From NCBI GenBank assembly GCA_022560025.1, contig JAFISE010000022.1:186001-250000 (forward strand): a DNA stretch of 64,000 nucleotides. Reading direction: 5' to 3'. This DNA is from Stagonosporopsis chrysanthemi. Lineage: Eukaryota > Ascomycota > Dothideomycetes > Pleosporales > Didymellaceae. The notes under the pieces were generated by a model that made no database searches, was not told where the DNA came from, and saw only the letters and a program-made list of their open reading frames with translations. The translations under genes and the position numbers were made by a program. Positions within the stretch are counted from its first letter, which is position 1. Each line of letters opens with the position of its first letter. This document shows positions 45,901 through 56,465 of the stretch, piece by piece.

Positions 45901-48682
45901 CACAGTCACCCATCTGGTGTTTTCTCTGAAGGATAGCTCGCCCATGGTACGCGAGCACACCCTTGGCCTGGTCGCCCAATGCCTGGAGCACGACCCAGCT
46001 CTCGAGACTTCGTTCTTGAAAGACATTTTGGACTTGACAACTGATCCATCCAACGGTCCAAAGAAGAGAGCGATCAAGCTGCTCAAAGGACTCTACATCA
46101 GCACGACTTCTCAAGAAAACAGGTTGCAGATCGCAAAGGCACTTCTGAGACCCTCGCAGGATGACGAGAAAGCTATAGCAGAGCTGAGCCGTGGCGTTCT
46201 CGAGGAGCTATGGATGAGTCCTCTGCGCTCTTCCACCCGCACTGATGAGCTTCAAGTGAAGCTTGATCGTGCCCACAGGGCCAGCCTAATGACTGACATA
46301 GTCGAGAGGATACAAAGAGACCCGTTGCTGTTGGAGGCATTCGAAAAGTTCCTCGCATATACTCTGTCTATCGAGGCCAAAGCCAGAAAGTCCAACTCCC
46401 AGCTCTGCAAAGAGCTTATTGCCGAGCTGTTCGACAAGGCCATCGAGGTTGATTCCACCACCGGCACAACATCGCCCCAGGCCAAGATTCTCAACGCTCT
46501 GAGCATATTTGCCAAAGTCGATGCGACCTTGTTCACCATGGCTCAGGTGGACGACCTCAAAATTCACATCATCAATCTCAAACAAGCGAACGAACTTGCT
46601 GTTATTCAACCGATTGTGAAAATCTTTAGGCATGTCTTTCCGGCATTGCCCTTCCTGGATGACAAGCTTGCCGAGCACGTCCGAGGCAACCTCATGTCAC
46701 TGGTGCAAAAGCTGGCCAACTGGGCGAGCCAGGGCCATCTCCCTAGCCGGGACACGCTAACTGATGTTGCACACTGCTTGTGGACCATTTGCCCATTGGT
46801 AACACTGGGCCTGGACAAGCTCTTCCAGATGATATTCTTCACGCTCTGCCTCCTGCGACCGCTGGGAGCGCCCAAGAAGAAGGACGAAGTGGTGCCTAAA
46901 CGCAATTCTGTGCGCTCCTGCCTTGTATTGCTTGGGACATTTGGCAATGTTTGTTCATTCGACGAGCATACAAAGAGGTTTATGGAGAGGCTTGCGAATT
47001 ATGTTCGGAGACAAGTCGCCAGTAGCCCGGCGAAAGAAACAGAGTTGACCACCTTGCTGAAGGGCTCTTCTACAGTCTCTCTGATGCTTCTCGAGACCGT
47101 ACGACCCTTTACTTCGCAGACCTATGAAGAATTAGACATCCGCGCTCACGCCATGCGTAGCCTGGGCGGTATTTGCCAACAAGCTCCGCAGCTCTTCATG
47201 CGTGCCGAGGTCGAGAAGCTGATCAAAATTACCTTCGCGAATCAAGACGACCAGCTCAAGCTTGTGGTTCTCTCCACTTTTGAAGCGTATTTCACACATG
47301 CTGAGCGTCGTTCAGAGACAGGTTCGGCAATTGCTGTTGGCGAAGGGGCGGTCCACGGTTCTGCGCGCCTGGAGTCTTCTTACTCGGCTACCGCAACCGA
47401 CGCTGCCACAACGCATGTCGCGAAACAGTTCTTGCAGAGCTTCAAAGATATTGCTCTCCAGAACAACAATCAATTGGCAGAGTCAGCAACACACATTATT
47501 GCCAGTATCAGTCGAGCAGGCCTTGAGCATCCAAAAGAGTGCGGCGCTGCTTTGGTCGCATTATCGACATCTTCCAACGTCAATATCGCGCAAGTGGCCG
47601 CTGTGGAGCACAAGAGGATTCACGAAAAGCAAGAGTCATATCTCGAGAAGGAGTATGTCCAGGCCGTCCGCATAGCCTATGAATACCAACGCGATGTCTT
47701 CCAAGACTCCCACGGTATGCTTGAGTCAACGCACAGCCCCAAGCTGGCTCACCTCTTTGATGCATTGAAAGGCGGCAAGAAAGCTACGTTCAGGAAATTC
47801 ATTGACAACCTGACCAAGCAGCTCGACTTTGATTTCGCAAAACTGCGCACGGACGGTACTATCCCTGATGTCGTATTGTTCACTCGTTTCTGCCTGGAAA
47901 ATCTAGGTCTTGCAGACTTGACAACTCTCGACATGGTTGCCTCGTTCATTGACAAGACTGAAGCAATCGTTCTCAAGGATACTGGCCCACTAGTAGCCGG
48001 TGAGATCGATAAGGAATTGCCCCAGCAGACCCAGCTCCCGCTGCAATCCTTTGTGTCATCGAACCTCAACGGACAGGTACAAGCGATGGCTGTCGAATCC
48101 AGTACAGATGGGCCTATCGCTGACCTAGGGCTATCCACTTCGCAGCCCACTGTTCCCGAGATCAGTGACGATCGCTTGCGCAAATTCGCCGTCGCATGCA
48201 TGGTTTTGCAAATGATATGGGAGACACGTACCTTTGTGCGCCGTTGCTACAACGTTCACAAGTACGGCAACCACATTCCCCAGAAGGAGTATGCAAAGCC
48301 TGCGCAGCGAAACAATTTCATTTCTGGCAAGGACCTGTGGGATCGTCTCACGACTTTCATGGGTGTCCTTGACAGTAAGGAGACCATGTTAAAGTGCTGC
48401 TACGATTTCTCGGAGCTATTGAACGTCGATCGCGAAGTCAAGGTCGGCGAAGATGAAGATGGACTCGATGCTGCATTGATGGACGCCGGCTATGAAACTC
48501 CAACAGAGAATGGCGATGATGCACGTCGATCTGCATCTATTCCAACAAGTGGTCGCGGCAGGAAGAGGAAGTCCAATGTCAGCTTGGGTAATACGCCTAA
48601 GAAGGCACGAGGTCGCCCGCTGAGTGCAAAAAACAAGAAGATAAGCTCCAAGACACCAGACGATGATGATGATTCTGACTAG
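42974..48682 (+). CDS. SCC2: Sister chromatid cohesion protein SCC2/MIS4 (cohesin loader), 1784 aa (5 exons)
   Basis: Exons are 42974-43103, 43182-43368, 43421-43563, 43609-45646 and 45697-48682. Introns are 78, 52, 45 and 50 nt, and every junction keeps frame. The N-terminus contains the fungal SCC2-type pattern YSPFTSIIPF across the first splice to IIPFASAEPPTPP, the region that binds the SCC4 partner. A disordered linker follows, then several hundred residues of HEAT-repeat helices, for example KDSSPMVREHTLGLVAQCLE and GPKKRAIKLLKGLYISTTSQ. The Nipped-B C-terminal domain is at about 1240-1720 (VAAVEHKRIHEKQESYLEKE, then MIWETRTFVRRCYNVHKYG). The basic tail is KRKSNVSLGNTPKKARGRPL, a likely nuclear signal. 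SCC2 loads cohesin on chromosomes. The other HEAT giants (condensin subunits, PDS5) fit less well. Confidence 0.85.
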
Positions 48683-49101
48683 GCACCGGACGCTGAGGTT
48701 GTCGTTCGCAGGTCGTCCAGGAGCAGGACTAGGAAAGTAGAAGGTTAAGTGTAATATCACTTTCGTCCACGTTACGCTACGTGCGATCAAACGAAAGGCT
48801 ACGGAGGGACTGAGGGTTAGTGTTTAGCATCGTTGGCGTTCACGGACATCAGAGATACCCCTTGACATGGTCAGGCTGCATGTCTACGGCGTTTTGATAT
48901 GAGCTGTAGAAGCTCACATTCCGGACCGTCGAGGTCTTACAGACGGCATGTCATCTCCGACATAATATATCACAGATCTCAAATTTCATTTTACATATTT
49001 AGTCCTCATACCCTGTGCTCCTCACCCCAGTGTGATGATGACTACAAACTTTGCCCCGCAGCTAATCAACAGCTCTAGAGCAACTTTCCGACAATCCACC
49101 T
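48683..49101. other. Intergenic between convergent 3' ends
   Basis: About 420 bp; nothing recognised. The part at 48950-49015 is AT-rich and may hold poly(A) signals for both genes. Confidence 0.45.
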
Positions 49102-49908
49102 TCATACAGCACCAGACCCTTCTCCACGGTGAATTCTCTTCGCCTCGCTCTTCAGCGCCTCAACACCCCACCGCATCAATGCAGGCCCAACACTAATCCT
49201 CACAACCCCTAATTCTGCAATGTCCCCCACGCTCAATCCACCCTCCTTGCCCCTTACTAAAATAACATTCAGTCTCCCTTCCAATGCCTCAACCGCCTTC
49301 TTCACCTCTTCCCCTTCCCACCCACCCCTACTCGGCCCACCCCAGATAAACACATTAAACGCACCAGCCTTCAGATACGCTTTTCCCCTTGCAACAGCAT
49401 CCTCCAGCCCCTCACCCACGAACAGCGCATCCGTTCGCGCATTTACCACAAAATCCGGCATGCCCTCCTCCCTCGCAATCGCCATAACCCGCTCGATTCT
49501 CTCACACTGCACATCAACCCCATACAACCCGCCGACCTCGCGCCCCAGGTCCTCCAGATTGATCCCCACGACTCCCAGCTCGATAAGTGCCCGCACACCC
49601 TCTTCCAGCTGCGCGCCAAATCCGTCCTGGAAGTCCACAGTCAGCGGGAGGTCGTGCTGCGCCGCTACGGGCGCGATGGCGGCTACGGCGCGCAGGTTGG
49701 TGGGCAGGTCGAGGTCGTCGTCGGAAAGGCCGGCGGCGGCGGCGACGGCGTAGGAGGCGGTCGCTAGGGCGCGGGTTTGCGGGAGCGAGGCGATGGCGCT
49801 GGCGGTTATGGCGTCCCAGATGTTAGTTAGGATGAGGGGTTGTCCGGGCTTGTGAAGGGCCCGGAAGCGGAGGGCCAGGGCGTTGAGTTTTTGGGAAGGG
49901 GTGGACAT
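49102..49908 (-). CDS. PEP mutase/isocitrate lyase superfamily protein, 268 aa
   Basis: A single exon from an ATG at 49908. The fold signature is a TIM barrel with metal-binding acids: ILTNIWDAITASAIASLPQT, then LTVDFQDGFGAQLEEGVRAL (acids at 92 and 95), INLEDLGREVGGLYG (Glu 119), FVVNARTDALFVGEGLEDAV (NARTDA 156-161) and VFIWGGPSRGG. These match the PEP mutase/isocitrate lyase group of small cytosolic enzymes (oxaloacetate hydrolase, 2-methylisocitrate lyase-like). The KKCGH-type catalytic Cys loop of true isocitrate lyase is absent, so it is not a glyoxylate-cycle lyase. The exact reaction cannot be told. Codon use is very GC-rich near the start (an alanine run AVAAAAG). Confidence 0.85.
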   Translation of the reverse strand: MSTPSQKLNALALRFRALHKPGQPLILTNIWDAITASAIASLPQTRALATASYAVAAAAGLSDDDLDLPTNLRAVAAIAPVAAQHDLPLTVDFQDGFGAQLEEGVRALIELGVVGINLEDLGREVGGLYGVDVQCERIERVMAIAREEGMPDFVVNARTDALFVGEGLEDAVARGKAYLKAGAFNVFIWGGPSRGGWEGEEVKKAVEALEGRLNVILVRGKEGGLSVGDIAELGVVRISVGPALMRWGVEALKSEAKRIHRGEGSGAV

Positions 49909-51079
49909 GGTGGGCGAGGTTGGAATGAATGTGTCTGTGGGAATTGGAGCAAGACTGGCTCTTGGTGGCTCGGGATGAGAGTGTTCGCGTATGCAGGATT
50001 GATTATTTTTTTATGGTCGCGTGAATGCTTCTTGTCATTACGGTCATTGTCTCTGCCCAGCTCCTTTGTAATGACTCATACTACCTGGTCCGGGAGTTGT
50101 GGAAACTCGTGTCGTAGGTTCGTTGCTTGAGAGCTTTGTAAGGAAGTAGTTTGCGAGCCGAGGCTGGAAATGCTTTTGAATTGGCGAGTCACATCGCTTG
50201 TCCTTTGACATGTTGTAGCCGTCAATAGCCGTTGGACGATGAATGGGCAAGCGTACATAGTATCTTCCTGTTCCCAATATCATTGTTGCATCACATTGGC
50301 ATACGGGTCTGGCACCATAAAAGCTGTACGACGGTAAATTCGAGGAGTTGAAGGAGACGGTTAGACCTTCCCTACAAGGGACTAGCGTACTTGCCATTCA
50401 CGACGTTACTTTTGAGCAATATTTCGAGGTTCTCTTCAAGCACTCGTACAAGAATAGATTCCCGGCAGAATGGCTTTGGGTTATTCTGCTCTTGCACATT
50501 TACTGATGAAGAGGGCATGAATGGGTTAGGAAATGCGAGTATATAGTTTTTTGAACAACTTAAGATAGGGTCTAATGGCCTTCTCGTCTTGATGACGATA
50601 TTTTACCTATCAGATATTTTCAAGATGAGAGTTTAGTGTTAAGTGCGAGACTGAACGTCACTGCAGACTCAACCACCATCAAATGCTATATTGTATGACG
50701 ACACAGAACGGACCACGAAGTGTTGTAAATGGCCAAACAAGCAACTTGGACGCCTTTATAGCGACATGGTGAATTCCGTTTATATTGGGTATCATATTTC
50801 GTTTCCATCCTCCCTTCTTCCTATCCTTCGAACCCGACCCCTCTTCCATCCAGTAACCCTTGCCAAGTCCTCAAGCAACTACCTTACTTTTCCTGTCTTC
50901 CTGCCTTGCGACCCAACTATCAAGACATATCCAGTTTACCCCCCCCCCCCCCTTCCCCCTCTCTTTCCGTCACCCGCTTCCTCGGTCCTTGGCCCCTTTC
51001 TCTCTCTCCACCTCCTTTCCAATTCGATGCAAACTGTCTGAATCCAACCTAGCCTAATCTGACCCAATTCCTCACCCAT
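49909..51079. other. Long intergenic region with polypyrimidine tract
   Basis: 1.17 kb without a convincing gene. The right part, about 50800-51030, is strongly pyrimidine-rich on the plus strand and includes a run of 14 C at 50939-50952. Short frames here (50691-51041) only reflect this composition. Confidence 0.5.
50939..50952 (+). repeat. Poly(C) tract of 14 inside a CT-rich stretch
   Basis: Fourteen consecutive cytosines, flanked by TTTA on the left and TTCCCCCTCTC on the right. Such runs are uncommon in fungal DNA and are prone to length error in sequencing. Confidence 0.9.
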
Positions 51080-52084
51080 TCATAGAACATGCACCAAAGC
51101 GCGCGCGACCAAGTTTTTCACCACACGCTCTACAGCTTTCTTGCCTATGCGCTTGACGTCGTTCTTGAGCCGCAAAAGTCTTTTGTGAAGACCGCTTGGC
51201 TTAACCTTTGCGTCTTGCTTGAGTGATCGAGCGGCCGAGTCGCTGGTTCTGGCTGTTCCATCATACTTCTGTGCTCTGCCGGTTTGGGAGTGTGTTTCGC
51301 CGGTAACGTTCTGTACGCATGCAGCAATGTGAGGACCGCAGGCCTGAGTGTTGTCCTGGCCGTGTGGTTGCGGTTCGGTTGATTGGGTTGGCTCGAGCTC
51401 CATTACATTATCCGAAAGTATCGAAGGCACGGGACTCGGGTTAGGGCTCGCTTCTAACACAGGCGAAAGCATATGCGGACGATACACATAGACGTATCGC
51501 TTATCCACTTCTCCTGGTTCGACCTCGGCGCTCGCTCCCAGATTATCGTCATCCTCGCCGTCGCTCAAGATGTGAGTTTGGGGAGAGATCAGCGGAGAGG
51601 GAGCTACCGTGTCGACACCGAGGGCATCCGCTCCAGGCACGATGGTTACCGTTGACATCTCACTCCCATTCTCACTCGACCTCGGCCTCGAAATCTCAGC
51701 CACCAAACCCCCATCTCGCTGCACAAACTGATGAGGCCGAACAATCCTGTCCCTCGTCTCCGAAGCTACCGTCTTCTCCTCGCTCATATCTGTACTCCTA
51801 TTGTCCGTTGTATCATCACTCACGACGGAGTCCAACGACGGCATACATCTTAGATGAGGTGGTGCAGCGAGCCGCCACTCTACATCCGGTGCATTGACCA
51901 GGACAGGGGTGCGACGGGCGCGTAGAGGGGAGAAGATGCGTTGGATGTCGATGGGTTTTGCGCGATCGGGGTTTGTGACTGTGTCGGGCGTCGAGGAGAG
52001 GGAGAGCGGCGAGGCGGCGACAGGCATGCGAGGGAGTTTGTGGGGGTGGGCTGAGTCTCTGCGCACAGCTGGGGTGGAAAGCAT
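51080..52084 (-). CDS. Hypothetical disordered protein with basic C-terminal helix, 334 aa
   Basis: A single exon from an ATG at 52084. Most of it is Ser/Pro/Thr/Glu-rich and disordered (SIRSPLRARRTP-like patches, SDGEDDDNLGASAEVEPGEV, RPHMLSPVLEASPNPSPVPS). The C-terminal 45 residues form a basic amphipathic helix (LHKRLLRLKNDVKRIGKKAV, then ERVVKNLVARALVHVL). It contains several Ser/Thr-Pro sites that could be kinase targets. No family is recognised. The regular frame over 1 kb, despite some antisense open frames, supports a real gene. RAD18 lies upstream on the same strand, 129 bp away. Confidence 0.6.
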   Translation of the reverse strand: MLSTPAVRRDSAHPHKLPRMPVAASPLSLSSTPDTVTNPDRAKPIDIQRIFSPLRARRTPVLVNAPDVEWRLAAPPHLRCMPSLDSVVSDDTTDNRSTDMSEEKTVASETRDRIVRPHQFVQRDGGLVAEISRPRSSENGSEMSTVTIVPGADALGVDTVAPSPLISPQTHILSDGEDDDNLGASAEVEPGEVDKRYVYVYRPHMLSPVLEASPNPSPVPSILSDNVMELEPTQSTEPQPHGQDNTQACGPHIAACVQNVTGETHSQTGRAQKYDGTARTSDSAARSLKQDAKVKPSGLHKRLLRLKNDVKRIGKKAVERVVKNLVARALVHVL

Positions 52085-52213
52085 GGTGAAGACAGTGTTT
52101 GTGCTGTGGTGAGAAGAAAAGAAATCGAGTGCTGTTGGGTCTGAGATGATTAAGATGCGTCAATAATAATTGATTTTTGGTTTCGAACCATGGTTACGAC
52201 CTGGCGGACATGT

Positions 52214-53659
52214 CTACGTCCTTGATCGGATCTCCGGAAACAGAGAGCATGGGACATCTCGGGAAGGACTTCTGATGGGGCGTTGAAATCCAGCAGATAC
52301 TTCGGCTTGCGCTGCAGTAGCTGATGCCGCACTCTTGCATGTCTGCATTGCATCTGCATTGTTTGCCGTTTCTGAACAGTCCTGATACGATTCGATATTG
52401 GTTTCGTGGTTTTTGAGACCCTGCCTCCCAATCCCGTTCCGCTGCGTAGAAGGCAGTGATTGCTCAGCACTGATAGGCGGATCTGCTGATTCGACAACTG
52501 GCTCAGGGTCTGCCGGGGGCTGTTCTTGCGCATTCTCATCCGCGTTACTACTCGCCTTCTTCTTGTCCTCGGATTTCAGCATTGCACGCTTCTTCCGAGC
52601 TTGAGCGATCAAGTCGTCGAAGTCGCTTTTATGGCTCTTCGCGTAGCCACTGCCATCGAAATCTTTCCTCATAACCCTGCTTTCCCTAGTATCTGCTCTC
52701 CCGCCTTGTGTGTTCTCCCACTCCTCCAATTCCTTTACTAGCTGCCTCTTCGGTTTTCGTACGCTCTCATCTGCATCGCAGTTCGAATTGTAAATGTTCA
52801 GCCATTCGATATGCCGCCGCTTCATGAGATCCTTGGTACCCCAATTCGGTATCCCGATCTCTTGTAGCTTCTTTCGCAGCGCGCCTTCCTTCATCATGGC
52901 ATAATTTAGCTGTGACTGGCGTGTTGGTGGGGGCGACGGGTCCTTCTGTCGTCTTTGTAGTGCCACAGGAAAAGCATTCTTGATTCTGCGAATTGTATTA
53001 GCATGGTGACAGCGGAATCGGACATACTCGTCTGCCTACTTTGACCGCGTGCTTCGTCCTTGTGACGAGCTTTGCCCTGTGCATACGTCCAGGTGATTGA
53101 AGACAAGCTCTTGCTTCATGGCCTCATTACAGATCGGGCACTTGGCCATACCATCTGGCAGAAAGTCTTCGTCGCCCTCGTCCCCGCTGTCCGGTACTTC
53201 CACCGGCGCATCGCTCGTACCACCATTACGCCAGCTGCGCCGTGTTTGACGTGACCTCGTTTGCCTTGCGTCTTCGTCGCCCTCGGTGTCGGTGTCCGCC
53301 ATCTTTCTTTTTTTGTTACTCCTGGTCCTGACCACTTCCTCTTCCTCCATATCAGTTCGCGCCAACTCCAGAGCCTTCGGCCTCGCCTCTTGAAAGCGCA
53401 TAACAATCTCCCTCACAGCGATATTTGGCGCCAGTTTGTCGCTCGACAGGACGGTCCTGCAACTCGGGCACTTTCCATCTGCAGCTATACTCCGTCGTAT
53501 GCATATCGAACAGAATGTATGCGAACATGATGTAATGACTGGGTTCGAGTAGAACTCTTTGCACATTTCGCAGCGCAAAGCTGCTTCAAGTGGTTCGAAA
53601 GCGGGGAGTGACGTCGCTATCCAGTCTGTGGAGTCTGGCAGGTCGAAAGTAGTCTCCAT
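52214..53659 (-). CDS. RAD18: E3 ubiquitin ligase RAD18, 463 aa (2 exons)
   Basis: Exon 1 is 53659-53040 and exon 2 is 52985-52214, joined by a 54-nt intron (GTAGGC, branch GCTAATAC, acceptor TTCGCAG). The start METTFDLPDSTDWIATSLPA matches fungal RAD18 N-termini, although the frame continues open upstream to an ATG at 53866. The RING finger runs from Cys 30 to Cys 67 (CEMCKEFYSNPVITSCSHTF, then CPSC). A UBZ4-type zinc finger is at 174-193 (CPICNEAMKQELVFNHLDVC), and a SAP DNA-binding domain is at about 232-275 (MKEGALRKKLQEIGIPNWGT). The C-terminus is charged and disordered. With RAD6 it mono-ubiquitinates PCNA at stalled replication forks. The domain order and spacing are complete. Confidence 0.95.
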
Positions 53660-54239
53660 AGTCGGCTCTGGTCGTGAGGCAGGTCTGTGTATCGTAAAAA
53701 CACGGCACGGACATTGAGGCGTGGATTGCGCAGACTGCGTAGTTGGTTTGTCCAGTTCGCCGTTGCCGGACGCGTCGCGATGGCCAATGCTTTTGGATGA
53801 ACGCGACGTCACGACGTCTCGTGATGCACATGACGAAGAGAAAGCAATTTTAGTCTGCTTCATCATGGTTGCAAGCTCTAATTTTTCCGTCTAGTTCCAA
53901 GGGCTAGGAAGCGAAGGGCGTCAGTTCATGATGTAGGAAACTGCATTCTACACGAAAAGATCTGGAGCCATGGCTAGATGTCGAGCGCTTTCACTTTGTG
54001 TCAGATCACTGCGAAGCTATTTCACCATTGCTACAGCAGAATTTCCATTTACGCTCTTAATTACGCTGATTTCGGTGTAGCTTGAGTTGAGTTTACACGT
54101 GGCGGCTGTGGCTTAAGCACTATGCAAGGTTAACCTAAGCAGCTTGATCAATCCCTCTTTGCTTTGCTTCTATAGCTTTGGGGTATGTCCGATATGCTCT
54201 TCATAAGGTCTTCAAGCTGTCAACCTGTCTTTAGAGCTC
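53660..54239. other. Region upstream of RAD18 and downstream of ULA1
   Basis: 580 bp. The first 207 bp (53660-53866) continue the RAD18 frame upstream to an ATG and may be coding if that start is used. The remainder is the 3' flank of ULA1 with no gene seen. Confidence 0.5.
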
Positions 54240-56130
54240 TCAAACTTTGAAGACTGCGGTCTTGCTCTTGACGCCATCGAAGACACACGTGTTGTCGACG
54301 GGGATATACTGTTCTGTGACAGCCTTAATGATCTCCTGCGACACAATTCCGCCAGTGAGCGCAGCGATGTTGTGCAGCTCAGCTCCACCTGCTCGCGCGC
54401 TGTTGCTCCGTTAGTGGCCGTTCTGATATGTCAAGAATCAAGCAACTGCTTACAACTCCTGGGCAAATTCTCCAACCCGTGTTTTGATAGCCGAGTAGTC
54501 TGGGTCTTCAATACGGGTCCCAGCCTCCTTGATCAAATCATCCATAATAGTGTGGCCGATACCAGTGAGCTTCTCAGCATCAGCATCTGCATCCACTTCT
54601 CCAGGCGCTTGAGGAGCGCTGCCTAGAGCGTCTTTATCATGTGTTGCGGCGAACTCATCCCAGGCTAGAAAGGCGATGTAGAGAGGGATTAGAGAGTCAG
54701 GGAAGGTAATTTCTTGTGCTGTTTTGTGTTAGCATGAGTATAACAAAGTCGCTGCTCACGTACCAAGAGCCCTGGCCCTGTCTCCCCACTTGACTCTCTG
54801 GCCAGCCTGCACCACGTGAAACGGCCTGCCGCGCACCAGTTTGATGTGTGCGGCGTTCTTGCAAAATGCCTCGACGTCCTTTTCCTCGATGGGGTCTCTG
54901 CGATTCGCGTTCCTTTCCAAGAATCGCACGCTCTCGAGCACCTCAGCGAGATCCTTTCTTGCTTTTGACTTGTAGATATTCTGAAGCTGAATATAGTCCT
55001 TTGAACGAGCCTTCATATCCGGCACAGAACCGGGCACAGGGAGTACGCCGTACTTTGTGTAGAACAACCCAATGGCATTGGCGATGACCCAGAAAGTGGG
55101 CGAGTCTTCACGGATCAGAAGAGATTCTGGGGCTGTGAAGATCTCCTTGACCGAGCTGCTGACCTCTGGAGGGTTAAGTGACTTGAGAACCGCAGCAACA
55201 GCCTCATCAAAGTTCTCTTCGCCTCCCTCAGGGTTGTTCGTCCTTGCCGACTGTGAAACAAGTGTCCTGAACTCTGTCTTCTCCTTGTAGTTTTGCGGTG
55301 CACTCCCGTTGTGTGCCTTCTTCCACTCCTCTAGATGATGCAGCAGTAGCGCCAGATGAGGTACGTGGCCGTGGTCATCGGGGCTCATGCTCTCGAGACT
55401 TGCTGTCTTCTCTTCTGCATACTGCAGTAGCTCAGGCCATGGCTTTAACAGGCGCAGATCTGTGGTACTCTCGAGGCCAGGATGTGTATCGACGATCGGA
55501 AATGCGGGCGGGAGGTGCACCGAGAAATGTGAGAAGAAGCCGATCGAGTGTATGTAGAAGAGTGGTATCAGCGCAGCGCTTGCGTGGTCAGAAAGATTTG
55601 CGAGGAGCTCGGGACCGATTGGGGCAGTGGCAATGATGAGCGTGTACGGAAGTAGAGAGTCTGGCTTGACGAGCCACGATTCGATGGGCTGGGACACTGT
55701 TAGCCAATCTTAAGCTAGATGGCCCTACCACCACATACCTCTGTAATGAAATGGCCTTCCACATCAGGGTTCAGCTCTTTGAGTAGGCTGGTGGTATGCT
55801 CGGCTCGAAAGCCGCCAAGATGCTGGTCCTCCAAGAAGAAGTTCACGCCCAAGTCTGCTTCGGCGACAACAGCAGAGTCCTGGATAGTGAATTGGCCGAT
55901 GCCTGGTAGAACAAGGTTCTTCAGAGTCTCGATTCCAACCACACCAGGCCCATTGTTGACGAGGAGAATGTGCGAGTTTTCAAGAGCAAGCTGACCAGTT
56001 GCTCCCCACAATCGGAGCTGTCGGTCGTATCTGCGGAGTCAGGAGTTGGTTGGAGGCTATTAGAGGTGCCAGAAGCTTACTTCTTCTCCTTGGCAGTTGG
56101 TCCCTGGACCGGTGGAGGTAAGTCCGCCAT
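54240..56130 (-). CDS. ULA1: NEDD8-activating enzyme E1 regulatory subunit ULA1, 563 aa (5 exons)
   Basis: Exons are 56130-56081, 56030-55739, 55688-54764, 54718-54454 and 54399-54240; the introns are 45-54 nt and all junctions keep frame. The start MADLPPPVQGPTAKEKKYDR runs across the first splice into QLRLWGATGQLALENSHILL, the ThiF-fold entry shared by all E1 heterodimer subunits. GPGVVGIETLKNLVLPGIGQ replaces the nucleotide-binding glycine motif in degenerate form. Later blocks are FFLEDQHLGGF, PTFWVIANAIGLFYTKYGVL, AQEITFPDSLIPLYIAFLAW and the end ELHNIAALTGGIVSQEIIKA with DNTCVFDGVKSKTAVFKV. No catalytic cysteine is expected: ULA1 pairs with UBA3, which carries it. The complex activates NEDD8 for cullin modification. 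Confidence 0.95.
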
Positions 56131-56465
56131 ATCGCCTGCGTATTATGGAAATGCGAAGTGATGTCGTTTGTTTGCTCCGCAGGCAGCGTTCGCGGCGCGA
56201 GAACGTCATTTGGCACGCGTGGGGCGACTTGGTGGGGCCGACAGGGGTCTGAGATGTCCCTGCAGCAAAGGTGCTCAACCACTGGTGGAACACCTCACGT
56301 ATGTACATTGAAATCTTTATTTGCGCAAGGCACACGGCTGGCGATCGACGGAAAGAGATTTCAGTGCGGAAGGAACTCTATGCGTCTACCGCAATGGACC
56401 TATTGAGTGCACTGATTACTATTACTACATGTTCTTCAACATGCATCTTGTTGGACAACGTCAAA
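56131..56465. other. Intergenic between ULA1 and the glucosyltransferase
   Basis: 335 bp; the ULA1 promoter and the 3' flank of the upstream minus-strand gene. No feature seen. Confidence 0.5.

Noticed and set aside
52150..52210. tRNA B-box-like GGTTCGAAACC on the minus strand near 52180
   Set aside because: The flanking bases cannot form a T-stem or acceptor stem, and no A box lies at the right distance.
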